NCBI RefSeq assembly: GCF_036226745.1
Contig: NZ_CP109013.1
Span: 6,758,001 to 6,822,000, forward strand
DNA from: Streptomyces sp. NBC_00683
GTDB lineage: Bacteria; Actinomycetota; Actinomycetes; Streptomycetales; Streptomycetaceae
Reading direction: 5' to 3'
DNA: 64,000 bases
The position numbers and the translations under genes are program-made. Under the pieces are notes generated by a model that saw only the letters and a list, made by a program, of their open reading frames with translations, ran no database searches and was not told where the DNA came from. Below, piece by piece: positions 31,501 to 39,836 of the stretch (position 1 is the stretch's first letter; each line of letters begins with the position of its first letter).

Positions 31501-32343
31501 CGTGCCTCGATGACCCCGATGGCCCGGCAGGCCGTCGACGTCGCCCTCGCTACCTCCATGCTTCAGGTCGGTGTCGACGTCTCACGGTTCGGCCTGATGC
31601 TGGTCGTCGGCCAGCCCAAGAACACCGCCGAATACATCCAGGCGTCGTCACGGGTCGGACGTGACTCCAAGCGCCCTGGGCTCGTCGTCACCCTCTACAA
31701 CTGGGCTCGCCCGCGCGACCTCGCCCACTACGAGGACTTCGAGCACTACCACGCCACCTTCTACCGGCAGGTCGAAGCGCTCTCCGTCACCCCGTTCACC
31801 CGCCGGGCCCTTGACCGGGGAGTCGCCGCCACCTACGTCGCCGCGCTGCGTCAGGCAGCGTACGAGACCTCCCGCAACCTGGACGCCCATGTGGTCGACC
31901 TGGACGGACCGCTCGCGGCCGAGGTGGAGCGCCGCTTCCTGGACCGGGCCGAAAGGGTGGGCCAAGAACGTGCCCGCGAATACCTCAGCGAGCGTCTGGA
32001 CCGGTTGAAGGACGAATGGCGCCGTAAGCGCGACGAGAGCAGTGCGGCCCTCGGCTACCGGCGGGAGAAGCGCAAGAACACCATCGTGAGCGGACTCCTG
32101 CGTCGAGCCGACGGCTCGCAGTGGACCGAGCTCACCGTCGGTATGTCCATGCGCGAGACGGAGAACGAGATCAACCTGCTGCTGCCGGGCGGCGGGGCAT
32201 TCCTCGACGAACCCGCGGGTGCGGGCCCCGACTGGAACTTCGGCGCGGCAGGCACCGATGCGGACTCTGACGACGCGGCCGTCGTGGACAGCGACGAGTA
32301 CGGGCCCACCACCACCGGCGGAGCCGGGAAGGGACAGCGATGA
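28525..32343 (+). CDS. drmA: DISARM helicase DrmA (1272 aa)
   Basis: This is a SF2-type helicase-related protein. Walker A is FFPTGGGKTEAYLGLA (~491), the DEAH-box equivalent is IIQDELHLISG (~753), motif III is SATTKRAADQ (~800), and motif VI is EYIQASSRVGRD (~1038) followed by the family's characteristic Tyr/His-rich FEHYHATFYRQVEALSVTPF. A Cys-rich insertion (CPWC...CPRGEGPDRC, ~617-660) and a second Cys/His patch (CPRHGYRHDD) look zinc-binding. Length matches DrmA. DrmA and DrmB act together on incoming phage DNA in DISARM. GGAAGGA precedes ATG 28525. The gene overlaps drmB by four bases (ATGA). Control is probably through motif copy 5. Confidence 0.9.
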   Translation: MPAQPDPAAVPHPLDEVPQTFLSGDSYGVRDGLVTYIRRDLLGPWDGETETLPGSSSGPRDRYLVGMLGPRPHATTSDGIALAAAQSADSESGDEGKGDDSEPRDHLTPQAAGHIWASSMGLSFTVPASVGTLSVTARWGRYTQSEEATDQGTTRKVWAREPVEYPVDIDVTSAAGRTVPLEGAIVLDVQVRHHSSGSGEDLRIVELALVNGQEDSRDARDARWLFQVGIEVTAFPDDQAAVFFPVDDPLDPANRGNAPEDPEDRRLRLLYRDSLSHANGRNVAVHAHVRDGERNAHRLATTWLPEYDVRATTAPTVQDLDLLRGLELGMDELAEMAVPGRGSELSAALAPLADGYAAWLEQQRRSARSLPEDLRESALVAIEQALEICDRITLGIDTLAADDTALAAFRFANRAMALQRRNTSIATARAGREDDNGSYREARDEVYDKGKEGASWRPFQLAFVLLNLASLSAPGHPHRGTGREALVDLLFFPTGGGKTEAYLGLAAYTFALRRLQGTIGSGAQARSGEAGVGVLMRYTLRLLTAQQFQRAAALVTACEVLRREEFARDVRWGATPFRIGLWVGTSVSPNWFDEAKEQIAGARESASDKHARVLQVLTCPWCGSGLTARSHMEYDEARRRVLLYCPRGEGPDRCPFSRLESPGEGIPVLTVDEEIYRLAPSLLIATVDKFAQLPWNGYAGLLFGRVTEICPRHGYRHDDLDAKTGCGSRHHAKGDLPGVTAQPVTRLRPPDLIIQDELHLISGALGTTVGLFESAIDQLCTWSFTDAQGQQREAGPKIVASTATTKRAADQVLGVFGRKVAVFPPQVLDVGDTFFSRQVELSRENPGRRYLGVCAHGTRLKAAEIRVAEILLLAGQQLFDDYGKPADPYMTLVGYFNATRELAGMRRYMDDDITTRVRSNGSRKGQDTLSDRIVSRTGMLGIQELTSRISSADIGAALKRLETGFDPERDTSVRRRAFLREYAIAIKEKREPRASMTPMARQAVDVALATSMLQVGVDVSRFGLMLVVGQPKNTAEYIQASSRVGRDSKRPGLVVTLYNWARPRDLAHYEDFEHYHATFYRQVEALSVTPFTRRALDRGVAATYVAALRQAAYETSRNLDAHVVDLDGPLAAEVERRFLDRAERVGQERAREYLSERLDRLKDEWRRKRDESSAALGYRREKRKNTIVSGLLRRADGSQWTELTVGMSMRETENEINLLLPGGGAFLDEPAGAGPDWNFGAAGTDADSDDAAVVDSDEYGPTTTGGAGKGQR

Positions 32344-34232
32344 GCTTCAACTCCAACCGCCGGGTCGGCGCAGTCCGCCCCAGCCACCTCATGTTCACCA
32401 CGGGCATCGGCTCCCTCGTCGACCTGCCCAACTTTTCCGTCCTTGTCAAAGGGCTCGATTTCTGGAGCTACTCGGGCGTCACCGACTACGGCATCGACGA
32501 ACCCCGCCTGCGAGCCGCCGCCAACCGCTCTCTCCAGCGCTACGGGCGCTCCCAGATCGAGCAGTTGCGGGCCGCACCGTGGCTGGAAGGCGGGGACACC
32601 GATCCCAAAGGCTCGGCCGCGCAGGGGACCGGCGTGCCCGTCACACCGTTCCCGCAGTGGCTACGGTGCACCGCGTGCAACGTCCTGGCGGCCGTCGACT
32701 CGGGCGAGTTCACGTTCATCAACTCCAACCCGCGCACCCCGCACGAGGCGAAGTTCGTCCACGACTGCAAGCGGGGCAAGCCCCTGGCTGTCGCGGCCCG
32801 ATTCACGCTTGTCTGCACCGCCGGCCACCTGGACGAATTCCCCTACACGGCCTACGTCCACCACGGCCAGAACTGCTCCAAGACTGCTCGCCCCAAGCTG
32901 CGCATGAAAGACCACGGCGGCAACCAGGCAGCCAACGTCACGATCGAATGTGTCGCCTGCGGCACCAAGCGCAACATCCGTGAGGCCATGGGCGAACGGG
33001 GGCGCCGCAACCTCCCCCACTGCCGGGGGCACCACCCGCATCTGGGCTCCTTCAGCCCGAAGGGCTGCAGTGAGCAGGCCGTACTGATGGTTGCCGGCGC
33101 GTCCAACCAGTGGTTCCCGCTGACTCTCAGCGCCCTCGCACTGCCCAAGGGGCAGGGTGGTGACATCGACAAGCTTCTCGAGGACCACTGGCCGGAGCTG
33201 CAGGGCATCGGATCCCGGGAGAACTACGAGCTCCTCGCGGGCATTCCGGCCTTTGGCTATCTCAGGGAGTTCGACGCGGACGCCTTGGTCGCGGCCATCG
33301 CGGCCCGCAAGGAGGGAGCCGACGGGCCGGTCCCCTCGGCTCCCGACGTCCAGGAGAGCCTGTACGGCCCCGAATGGGATGCCCTGTCCGGTCCCGTCCC
33401 TCGGCCGAGCGACGACTTCGCGCTACGGCAGGTCCCCGTACCGGAACCGCTGGGCGAACTGTTCTCCGATCTACGGCAGGTCGAACGGCTTCGTGAGGCA
33501 CGCGCGTTGATCGGCTTCACCCGCCTCGACGCGCCCGATCCGGAGTCACCGGAAATCGGCTACCAGGTCGGCCTCTCACGCACTGCACAGAACTGGGTGC
33601 CGGCCAGCGAGGTACGCGGTGAGGGCATCTTTCTGCGTGTGCACGACGGACTGATGGCCGAATGGGTGGCGAGGGTGGAGAAGTCCTCACAGATGGAGGC
33701 CCACCGGGGAGCCTTCGGCCGCTTCCGTACCAACCGCAAGTCGGATCGCAAGACCAGTGACTTCGACCCTCTGCACGGCTGGCCCGGGGCGCGATACATC
33801 GCTCTGCACACCCTCTCGCACCTGTTGATCCGTACCATCGCGCTGGAGTGCGGCTACAACTCGGCCTCCCTCGCAGAGCGGATCTACGCAGGGGATGAGG
33901 GGAACCCGAGGACGGGCATCCTCATCTACACCGCCGTCCCGGACTCCGAAGGCACTCTCGGAGGCCTTGTCTCACTGGCGGAGGAGCGGGAGTTCGGCCG
34001 GATTGTCCGCCGTGCTCTGGCTGATGCCTCCCACTGCTCCGGCGACCCGCTGTGCTCGGAGAGGCTTCCGCACGATCCCGCCGACTTCCTCCATGGAGCT
34101 GCTTGCCACATCTGCCTCTTCGTCTCCGAAACCACGTGCGCTCGTGGTAACCGGTTTCTGGACCGCCGCTTCCTCGTTCCCCTTTCGGGAGACAAGGACC
34201 AGGTGCTCACGCCGGTGAGTCTGCTGCCGTGA
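32340..34232 (+). CDS. drmB: DISARM protein DrmB (DUF1998; 630 aa)
   Basis: The N-terminus (RRVGAVRPSHLMFTTGIGSLVDLP) is typical of DrmB. Zinc-binding Cys clusters follow (LRCTAC at ~109, CTAGHLDEFPY at ~160, CVACGTKR). The C-terminal part is the DUF1998 domain: RYIALHTLSHLLIRTIALE (~485), GILIYTAVPDSEGTLGGLVSL, then a final Cys set HCSGDPLC and CHICLF...TTCARGNRFLD. In DISARM it forms a complex with the DrmA helicase. Overlaps of four bases with drmA and drmC show a tightly coupled operon. Nothing in the sequence suggests decay. Confidence 0.9.
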   Translation: MSFNSNRRVGAVRPSHLMFTTGIGSLVDLPNFSVLVKGLDFWSYSGVTDYGIDEPRLRAAANRSLQRYGRSQIEQLRAAPWLEGGDTDPKGSAAQGTGVPVTPFPQWLRCTACNVLAAVDSGEFTFINSNPRTPHEAKFVHDCKRGKPLAVAARFTLVCTAGHLDEFPYTAYVHHGQNCSKTARPKLRMKDHGGNQAANVTIECVACGTKRNIREAMGERGRRNLPHCRGHHPHLGSFSPKGCSEQAVLMVAGASNQWFPLTLSALALPKGQGGDIDKLLEDHWPELQGIGSRENYELLAGIPAFGYLREFDADALVAAIAARKEGADGPVPSAPDVQESLYGPEWDALSGPVPRPSDDFALRQVPVPEPLGELFSDLRQVERLREARALIGFTRLDAPDPESPEIGYQVGLSRTAQNWVPASEVRGEGIFLRVHDGLMAEWVARVEKSSQMEAHRGAFGRFRTNRKSDRKTSDFDPLHGWPGARYIALHTLSHLLIRTIALECGYNSASLAERIYAGDEGNPRTGILIYTAVPDSEGTLGGLVSLAEEREFGRIVRRALADASHCSGDPLCSERLPHDPADFLHGAACHICLFVSETTCARGNRFLDRRFLVPLSGDKDQVLTPVSLLP

Positions 34233-34993
34233 GCAGGCGAAGGTTCGAGGCCGCGGCCGAGGCGGTTGCAGTGAGCCTCGGCCCTTCCCGCACGAAGGAC
34301 CTTGCCGGGTTGCTGGCCCGGGGGCACAGCAAGGAGCGGGCGTTGACCGAGCTTGCGACGCCGGGGGTCCGGGAGGCCGTGGCGGAACTGTACGAAGAAA
34401 TGGAGGCGGACGCACTGCCCAGCGCGGAGGCTGCGGCCTACCTGCGGGGCTATGTCGCGGCCCAGTTGCGCGCACGGGATGCCGTCCAGGTCAGGACGGT
34501 GTGGAGCGGGCCCGCCACACCCGGGGTGCCTGTTCGGGCAACCGCTCAGGTGCTGGTCGAAGTCATCGACGAGGCCCGTGACGAACTGCTCGCCATGACG
34601 TACGCGGCACGTCCCTACAGGGCGCTGACGCATGCCCTGACCGAGGCGACGGCCAGGGGAGTGCGGGTGCATGTGGTGGTCGAGACGCTGGCCGGCGCAC
34701 GAGGCCTCCTCTCGGGCCGGGAACCGGCTGGTGCGTTCGCATCCATACCCGGGTTGCACCTCTGGCATTGGGTACGCGAACCGGCTGCCGGCTCCGCCTC
34801 GCGGCAGCACGCGAAACTCGCCGTCGCCGACCGGCGCGTCCTCTTCCTGGGCAGCGCGAACCTCACGGAATCCGCCGCCCGGCGCAATATCGAGGCAGGA
34901 GTCCTGGTACGGGGCGGGGACGCGCCGCGGCGGGCGGCCGAGCACGTCGAGGAGCTACAGCGCACAGGAGTGCTCCGGCCGCTCCGCGCGTGA
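34229..34993 (+). CDS. drmC: DISARM phospholipase-D-family protein DrmC (254 aa)
   Basis: The protein has a PLD/nuclease fold with one HKD motif, RQHAKLAVADRRVLFLGSAN (~192-211), followed by NLTESAARRNIEAGVLV. The N-terminal half is helical, and a VLVEVIDEARDELLAMTYAA strand-helix unit leads the PLD domain. The GTG start at 34229 overlaps drmB by four bases. DrmC is part of the three-gene DISARM core, though it was dispensable in the tested Bacillus system. After it the island ends: the next gene is convergent, 12 bases away, and unrelated. No methyltransferase gene follows. Confidence 0.88.
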   Translation: MSRRRFEAAAEAVAVSLGPSRTKDLAGLLARGHSKERALTELATPGVREAVAELYEEMEADALPSAEAAAYLRGYVAAQLRARDAVQVRTVWSGPATPGVPVRATAQVLVEVIDEARDELLAMTYAARPYRALTHALTEATARGVRVHVVVETLAGARGLLSGREPAGAFASIPGLHLWHWVREPAAGSASRQHAKLAVADRRVLFLGSANLTESAARRNIEAGVLVRGGDAPRRAAEHVEELQRTGVLRPLRA

Positions 34994-35005
34994 TCGCTCA
35001 CAGCC

Positions 35006-36046
35006 TCAGGCGAGGTTCGAGCCGCCGTGGCCCGTCGCCGCTCTCGTCGCCTCGTCCGGCTTCCGCCGCATCGCGGACAGCAGGGTGACGACCGTGCCGG
35101 CGACCGCCCAGGCCGACAGCACCAGCAGGGGGCCGGTGACCGCGTTGCCCTTGAAGTACGCGATCGAGCGGGCCACCCAGGTTCCCGCGCCTGGCGGCAG
35201 GGCGGGGCCGATCGCGCGCCAGAAGTCCGGCAGCATCGGCAGCGGGAAGGCGCCGCCGGCGCTCGGGTTGCCCGCGATCACGATGATCAGCACGGCCAGG
35301 CCGATGCCGACGATGCCGGTGAGTGCCTCCAGGGCGAGAGTGGTCATGCCGACCGAGAAGACGACCAGGGCGCCGAGTCCGGACAGGGCCCACACGCTGC
35401 CCGGGAGTGCGCCGAGCACCGGTCCGACGATGACCGCGCCGCCGATCCCGCCCGCGATCGCGTACAGCGCCATGACTCCGGTGCGGATGAGCGCGCGCTG
35501 CCGGTTGGCGGGCCGGGTGCCCGCGCTGATCGCCAGGATCGAAGCGCAGAGGTAGCCGCCGACGCACCAGCCCACGACCAGGTAGAAGGACGACAGGCCG
35601 TCGAAGTCCTCCGGGGAGGCCGGGGCCACGTCCACGGCTCGCACCGTGCGCTGCCGGGGCTCCTCCGCCCTCGCGATGATCTTGACCAGGCTGTCCGCCA
35701 GTACGGTGCCGCCGCCGGAGGCGACGAGGACCGTGTCCGTCCTCCCGGTGGGGCTGACGACCAGGGCGCCGTCGATCTCGCGGTTCATGATCTGACTGCG
35801 GGCCTCGGCCGCGTCGCTCACCGCGCGCGGGTCCAGCGGGCCGCCCGGGAGGTCGCCCAGCTGGGTGACGAGCTGCCCGGACATCTGCTGCGGGGCCACG
35901 ACGCCGAAGGGGACATCCGTCGGGTCGGGCTTGTGTAGCGCCCCGACGTACGACGCGATGAACAGCAGCTGCAGCCCGAGCACGCCGATGACGAGCAGTG
36001 CGGCCCGCGTGGTGACGGCGTTCTTCACTTCACCGGCGAAAGTCAT
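35006..36046 (-). CDS. ABC-2-type / DUF3533-like membrane protein (346 aa)
   Basis: One N-terminal membrane helix (AALLVIGVLGLQLLFIASYVGAL) is followed by an extracytoplasmic domain of ~130 residues. At least five more helices follow from ~155 to the end (SFYLVVGWCVGGYLCASILA and others). This layout matches the ABC-2 permease / YhgE-Pip-like superfamily. No ATPase partner is adjacent. It is convergent with drmC and has no island motif, so it probably marks the return to ordinary chromosomal genes. Confidence 0.7.
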   Translation of the reverse strand: MTFAGEVKNAVTTRAALLVIGVLGLQLLFIASYVGALHKPDPTDVPFGVVAPQQMSGQLVTQLGDLPGGPLDPRAVSDAAEARSQIMNREIDGALVVSPTGRTDTVLVASGGGTVLADSLVKIIARAEEPRQRTVRAVDVAPASPEDFDGLSSFYLVVGWCVGGYLCASILAISAGTRPANRQRALIRTGVMALYAIAGGIGGAVIVGPVLGALPGSVWALSGLGALVVFSVGMTTLALEALTGIVGIGLAVLIIVIAGNPSAGGAFPLPMLPDFWRAIGPALPPGAGTWVARSIAYFKGNAVTGPLLVLSAWAVAGTVVTLLSAMRRKPDEATRAATGHGGSNLA

Positions 36047-36380
36047 GCCCCTACGGTCCGGGCGGTCCGCCGATCACGCAGGCGGGGCGGGGCTGAATGG
36101 CCCAGGGGGCGGAGGAGCGGACACGGGCGCCGCAGGTGACGAAGCTCTCGCCGCGAACGGATACATGCGGCGCGGAGGCCGATCTGCGCCAACCCTCCTG
36201 CCGGGCAACGGAGGTGACGGTGAGACACCTGTCCAGGGCATGCCATCAGCACTCTGGAATACGATCACACGTTCGAATCGTGTCGCCGACCTGGGTTGAT
36301 GAAGCTAAGGTAATCGAACGAGCGTACGATAGACGTATCGGGTGAATGGGTTAAATGGGGTGGAGTGATGGAGGTGCGAC
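36047..36380. other. Intergenic region upstream of dnaE2
   Basis: These 334 bases lie between the divergent membrane protein and dnaE2. They contain the LexA box at 36314 and, 40 bases before it, a second TTCGAA-centred imperfect palindrome (about 36267-36283). No short gene is supported. Confidence 0.5.
36314..36329. promoter_or_regulatory. LexA (SOS) box of dnaE2
   Basis: TCGAACGAGCGTACGA fits the actinobacterial LexA consensus TCGAAC-N4-GTTCGA with one mismatch, in the promoter region of dnaE2. A possible -10 (TACGAT, 36325-36330) overlaps it, so bound LexA would block transcription until DNA damage. Confidence 0.8.
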
Positions 36381-39300
36381 ATGGCGGGCTTCGCCCATCT
36401 GCACGTCGCGTCCGGTTACTCCGTCCGCTACGGCGCGGCCCATCCCGAGCACCTCGTCCGGCGGACCGCCGAGCGCGGTATGGCTGCGGTCGCGCTCACC
36501 GACCGGGACACGGTCACCGGAGCCGTACGGTTCGCGCGGGCCTGCGCGAAATCCGGCGTCCGGCCGGTCTTCGGTGTCGATCTGGCGGTCGAGGCCATCG
36601 CACCGCCGCCTCCGGCACAGCGTCGTCGTACCCCGGCACGCGGTGGCGCGCACGTCGTCGAGCCGCCGCTGCGGTTCGTGCTGCTCGCGCAGGACCGGGC
36701 CGGATGGGCCCGGCTGTGCCGCATCACATCGGCCGCGCACGCCGGCACCGCATCCGGCGCGGCACCGGTGATGGTGCCGTGGGAGGCACTGCGTGAGCAC
36801 GGCGGTCCCGGACTGACCGTGCTGCTCGGGCCGCTCTCGGAGCCGGTACGGGCGCTGGCGGCAGGCAGGGAGGACGTCGCCGTGAAACTGCTGGCGCCGT
36901 GGCAGGAGATCTTCGGGGACGGGATCCGGCTGGAGGCCGTCGCACAGAGGCGTTCCGGCCTCGGCCCCGGATCGCTCCGCCTGGCTGCCCGCACCCTGGC
37001 GCTGGCCGACCGCACCCGCACCACCGCCGTGCTGTCGAACGCCGTCCGCTACGCCGACCCGGACCAGCACCGGCTCGCCGACGTCCTGGACGCCGCGCGG
37101 CTGCTGCGGCCGATCGACCGGCGCCGCCTGGACAGCGGGCAGCGCTGGCTCAAGGACGAGGGCGCGATGGCGGGCATCGCACGGATGATCGCCGAGTGCG
37201 CCGGAGCCGGCCCCCGGCGGGCGGGCCGCCTGATGGCGGACACCACCGCCGCCGCCGTCTCCTGCGCCGTCGACCCCGTGGCGGACCTCGGACTGGGAAC
37301 GCCGCACTTCCCGGAACCGGAAGTGCTCGGCGCAGGGACCCGAGCGGGCGGAGCGTCGCAGCTGCTGCGCCGCCAGTGCGAGACGGGTCTGGCCCGACGC
37401 GGCCTGGACCGGGACCGAGCGGCGCTCGACCGGCTGGACGAAGAACTCGGCGTGATCGCGGAGCTGAAGTACGACTCGTACTTCCTCGCCGTCGGCCAGG
37501 TCGTCACCGACATCCGGGCCAAGGGCATCCGAGTCGCGGCCCGCGGCTCGGGCGCCGGGTCGATGGTCTGCCACGCGCTCGGCATCGCCACCGCCAACCC
37601 GCTCGACCACCACCTGCTGTTCGAACGCTTCCTCAGCGTGCGACGGGCGTCCCTGCCGGACATCGACATCGACGTGGAGTCCGCCAGGAGGCTGGAGTGC
37701 TACGACGCGATCTTCGAACGGTTCGGCAAGGAGCGGGTGGCGGTCACCGCCATGCCCGAGACCTACCGGGCCCGCCGCGCCCTGCGCGACACCGGCCTGG
37801 CCCTGGGGATCGCGCCCGCAGAGGTCGACCGGATCGCCAAGAGCTTCCCGCACCTGCGGGCCTGTGACATCACCGGCGCGCTCGCCGAGCTGCCCGAACT
37901 GCGGCAGCTGGCGGCCGAGGCGGACCGGTACGGACCGCTGTGGGAGCTCGCCGAGGGCCTCGACTCCCTGGTCCACGGCATGGCCATGCACCCCTGCGGC
38001 GTGGTCATCAGCAACGCGACACTCCTGGACCGGCTGCCGGTGCAGCCGACCCCGCAGGGCGACTACCCGATGGCGATGGCGGCGAAGGAGGAGATCGAGG
38101 CGCTGGGCAACATCAAGCTCGACGTCCTGGGCGTGCGGATGCAGTCCGCGATGGCCCACGCCGTCACCCAGATCGAAGGAGCGACCGGCAACCACATCGA
38201 CCTGGACGACCCGCAGCAGGTGCCGCTCGACGACGTCTTCGCGTTCAAGCTCATCCAGGAGAGCCAGACCCTGGGCCTGTTCCAGCTCGAATCACCCGGC
38301 CAGCAGGACCTGCTGTCCCGGCTGCAGCCCCGCGACCCGCAGGACGTCATCGCCGACATCAGCCTCTTCCGTCCCGGACCGGTCGCCGGAGGCATGCCCG
38401 AGCGGTACATCGCCGCACGCCACGGCGGCACACCGCACTACGCCCACCCGGACCTCGAACCGGTACTCGCCGACACCTACGGCGTGACCATCTGGCACGA
38501 GCAGATCATCGAGACGCTGTCCGTGCTGACGGGATGCGACCGCGCACTGGCCGAGATCGCCCGGCGGGCACTCGGCGACAAGAACCGGCTGCCCAGGATC
38601 AAGGACTGGTTCCATCGCCAGGCACGCGCTCGCGGTTACCGCGCGGAGGTCCTCGACGAGGTGTGGGGGACCGTCGAGGCCTTCGGCGCCTACGGCTTCT
38701 GCCGGGCCCATGCGGTCGCCTTCGCCGTACCCGCCCTGCAGAGCGCCTGGCTCAAGGCGCACTATCCGGCGTTCCTGCTGGCGGGCCTCCTCGAACACGA
38801 TCCCGGGATGTGGCCCAAGCGCGTCCTCGTCGCCGACGCCCGCCGCCGCGGGGTGCCGGTCCTGTCCGTCGACATCAACCACTCCAAGGTGGAGCACACC
38901 GTGGAGCGGACCGACACGGAGCAGTGGGGGGTACGCCTCGCACTGTCCTCGGTGCACGGCATCAGCAAGGAGGAGTGCGCACGGATCGAGGAGGGGCAGC
39001 CGTACGGATCACTGTCGGACTTCTGGCAGCGGGCCCGCCCCGGCCGGCCGGTCGCCGAACGCCTCGCGGAGATCGGTGCCCTGACCTGCCTCCACGACGG
39101 CCGCCTCACGCGGCGCGACCTGCTGCTGCAGATCGCCGAACTCCACCGGGCCTCCCGTACCCGGTCCGCGGGCAAGGGCCAGCTGCCCTTCGACGCGGAC
39201 GTGGCCGGCGGCGCGGAGCCGAGCGGTCTTCCGGAGATGACCGGGCGCGAAGCCCTGAGCGCGGAGCTGGGCACACTCGGCATCGATGTCTCCAGGCACC

Positions 39301-39836
39301 TGATGGAGCACCACCACCGCCTCCTGCGCGAGATCGGCGCCACCGACGCGGCCCACCTGGCCGGACTGCGCGCCGGTCAGCAGGTCCTCGTCGCCGGTGT
39401 ACGGGCCTCCACCCAGACCCCGCCCATCGCCAGCGGCAAGCGCATCATCTTCGTCACCCTGGAGGACGGTGCGGGACTGGTGGACCTGGCGTTCTTCGAG
39501 GACTCCCACCCGGCCTGCGCGCACACCGTCTTCCACAGCGGGCTGCTGCTGGTCCGCGGCACGGTCCAGGTGCGCGGGACCCGTCGCACCGTCGTCGGCA
39601 CCATGGCCTGGGACCTGGACGAGATCGCCGCGGCCCGCCGCGACAACGGCCCCGAGGCCGCGCTCGCCCTGCTCGGCGCCGACCATCCGCAACCGACTCC
39701 CGCACAGCCGCAGCGCACCCTGGTCAACGGCACCACGGGCGCCCGGCTGCACCCGTACGCCGACCTGCAGCCTGCCGGCAGCCGCACGGCCGACCTGAAG
39801 AAGTTCGGCTACACCAGCCCGGGGAGCGCGGGATGA
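36381..39836 (+). CDS. dnaE2: Error-prone DNA polymerase III alpha subunit DnaE2 (1151 aa)
   Basis: This is a C-family polymerase. The N-terminal PHP domain begins FAHLHVASGYSVRYG. The catalytic core has the SLPDIDIDVES aspartates (~428-438), GSGAGSMVCHALGI, and the SLFRPGPVAGGM fingers region. A helix-hairpin-helix and an OB fold (IIFVTLEDGAGLVDLAFFE) are at the C-terminus. Length fits DnaE2, not DnaE1. Together with its LexA box this marks it as the damage-induced translesion polymerase. GGAGGT precedes ATG 36381. It overlaps the following Y-family-like gene by four bases. Confidence 0.93.
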   Translation: MAGFAHLHVASGYSVRYGAAHPEHLVRRTAERGMAAVALTDRDTVTGAVRFARACAKSGVRPVFGVDLAVEAIAPPPPAQRRRTPARGGAHVVEPPLRFVLLAQDRAGWARLCRITSAAHAGTASGAAPVMVPWEALREHGGPGLTVLLGPLSEPVRALAAGREDVAVKLLAPWQEIFGDGIRLEAVAQRRSGLGPGSLRLAARTLALADRTRTTAVLSNAVRYADPDQHRLADVLDAARLLRPIDRRRLDSGQRWLKDEGAMAGIARMIAECAGAGPRRAGRLMADTTAAAVSCAVDPVADLGLGTPHFPEPEVLGAGTRAGGASQLLRRQCETGLARRGLDRDRAALDRLDEELGVIAELKYDSYFLAVGQVVTDIRAKGIRVAARGSGAGSMVCHALGIATANPLDHHLLFERFLSVRRASLPDIDIDVESARRLECYDAIFERFGKERVAVTAMPETYRARRALRDTGLALGIAPAEVDRIAKSFPHLRACDITGALAELPELRQLAAEADRYGPLWELAEGLDSLVHGMAMHPCGVVISNATLLDRLPVQPTPQGDYPMAMAAKEEIEALGNIKLDVLGVRMQSAMAHAVTQIEGATGNHIDLDDPQQVPLDDVFAFKLIQESQTLGLFQLESPGQQDLLSRLQPRDPQDVIADISLFRPGPVAGGMPERYIAARHGGTPHYAHPDLEPVLADTYGVTIWHEQIIETLSVLTGCDRALAEIARRALGDKNRLPRIKDWFHRQARARGYRAEVLDEVWGTVEAFGAYGFCRAHAVAFAVPALQSAWLKAHYPAFLLAGLLEHDPGMWPKRVLVADARRRGVPVLSVDINHSKVEHTVERTDTEQWGVRLALSSVHGISKEECARIEEGQPYGSLSDFWQRARPGRPVAERLAEIGALTCLHDGRLTRRDLLLQIAELHRASRTRSAGKGQLPFDADVAGGAEPSGLPEMTGREALSAELGTLGIDVSRHLMEHHHRLLREIGATDAAHLAGLRAGQQVLVAGVRASTQTPPIASGKRIIFVTLEDGAGLVDLAFFEDSHPACAHTVFHSGLLLVRGTVQVRGTRRTVVGTMAWDLDEIAAARRDNGPEAALALLGADHPQPTPAQPQRTLVNGTTGARLHPYADLQPAGSRTADLKKFGYTSPGSAG

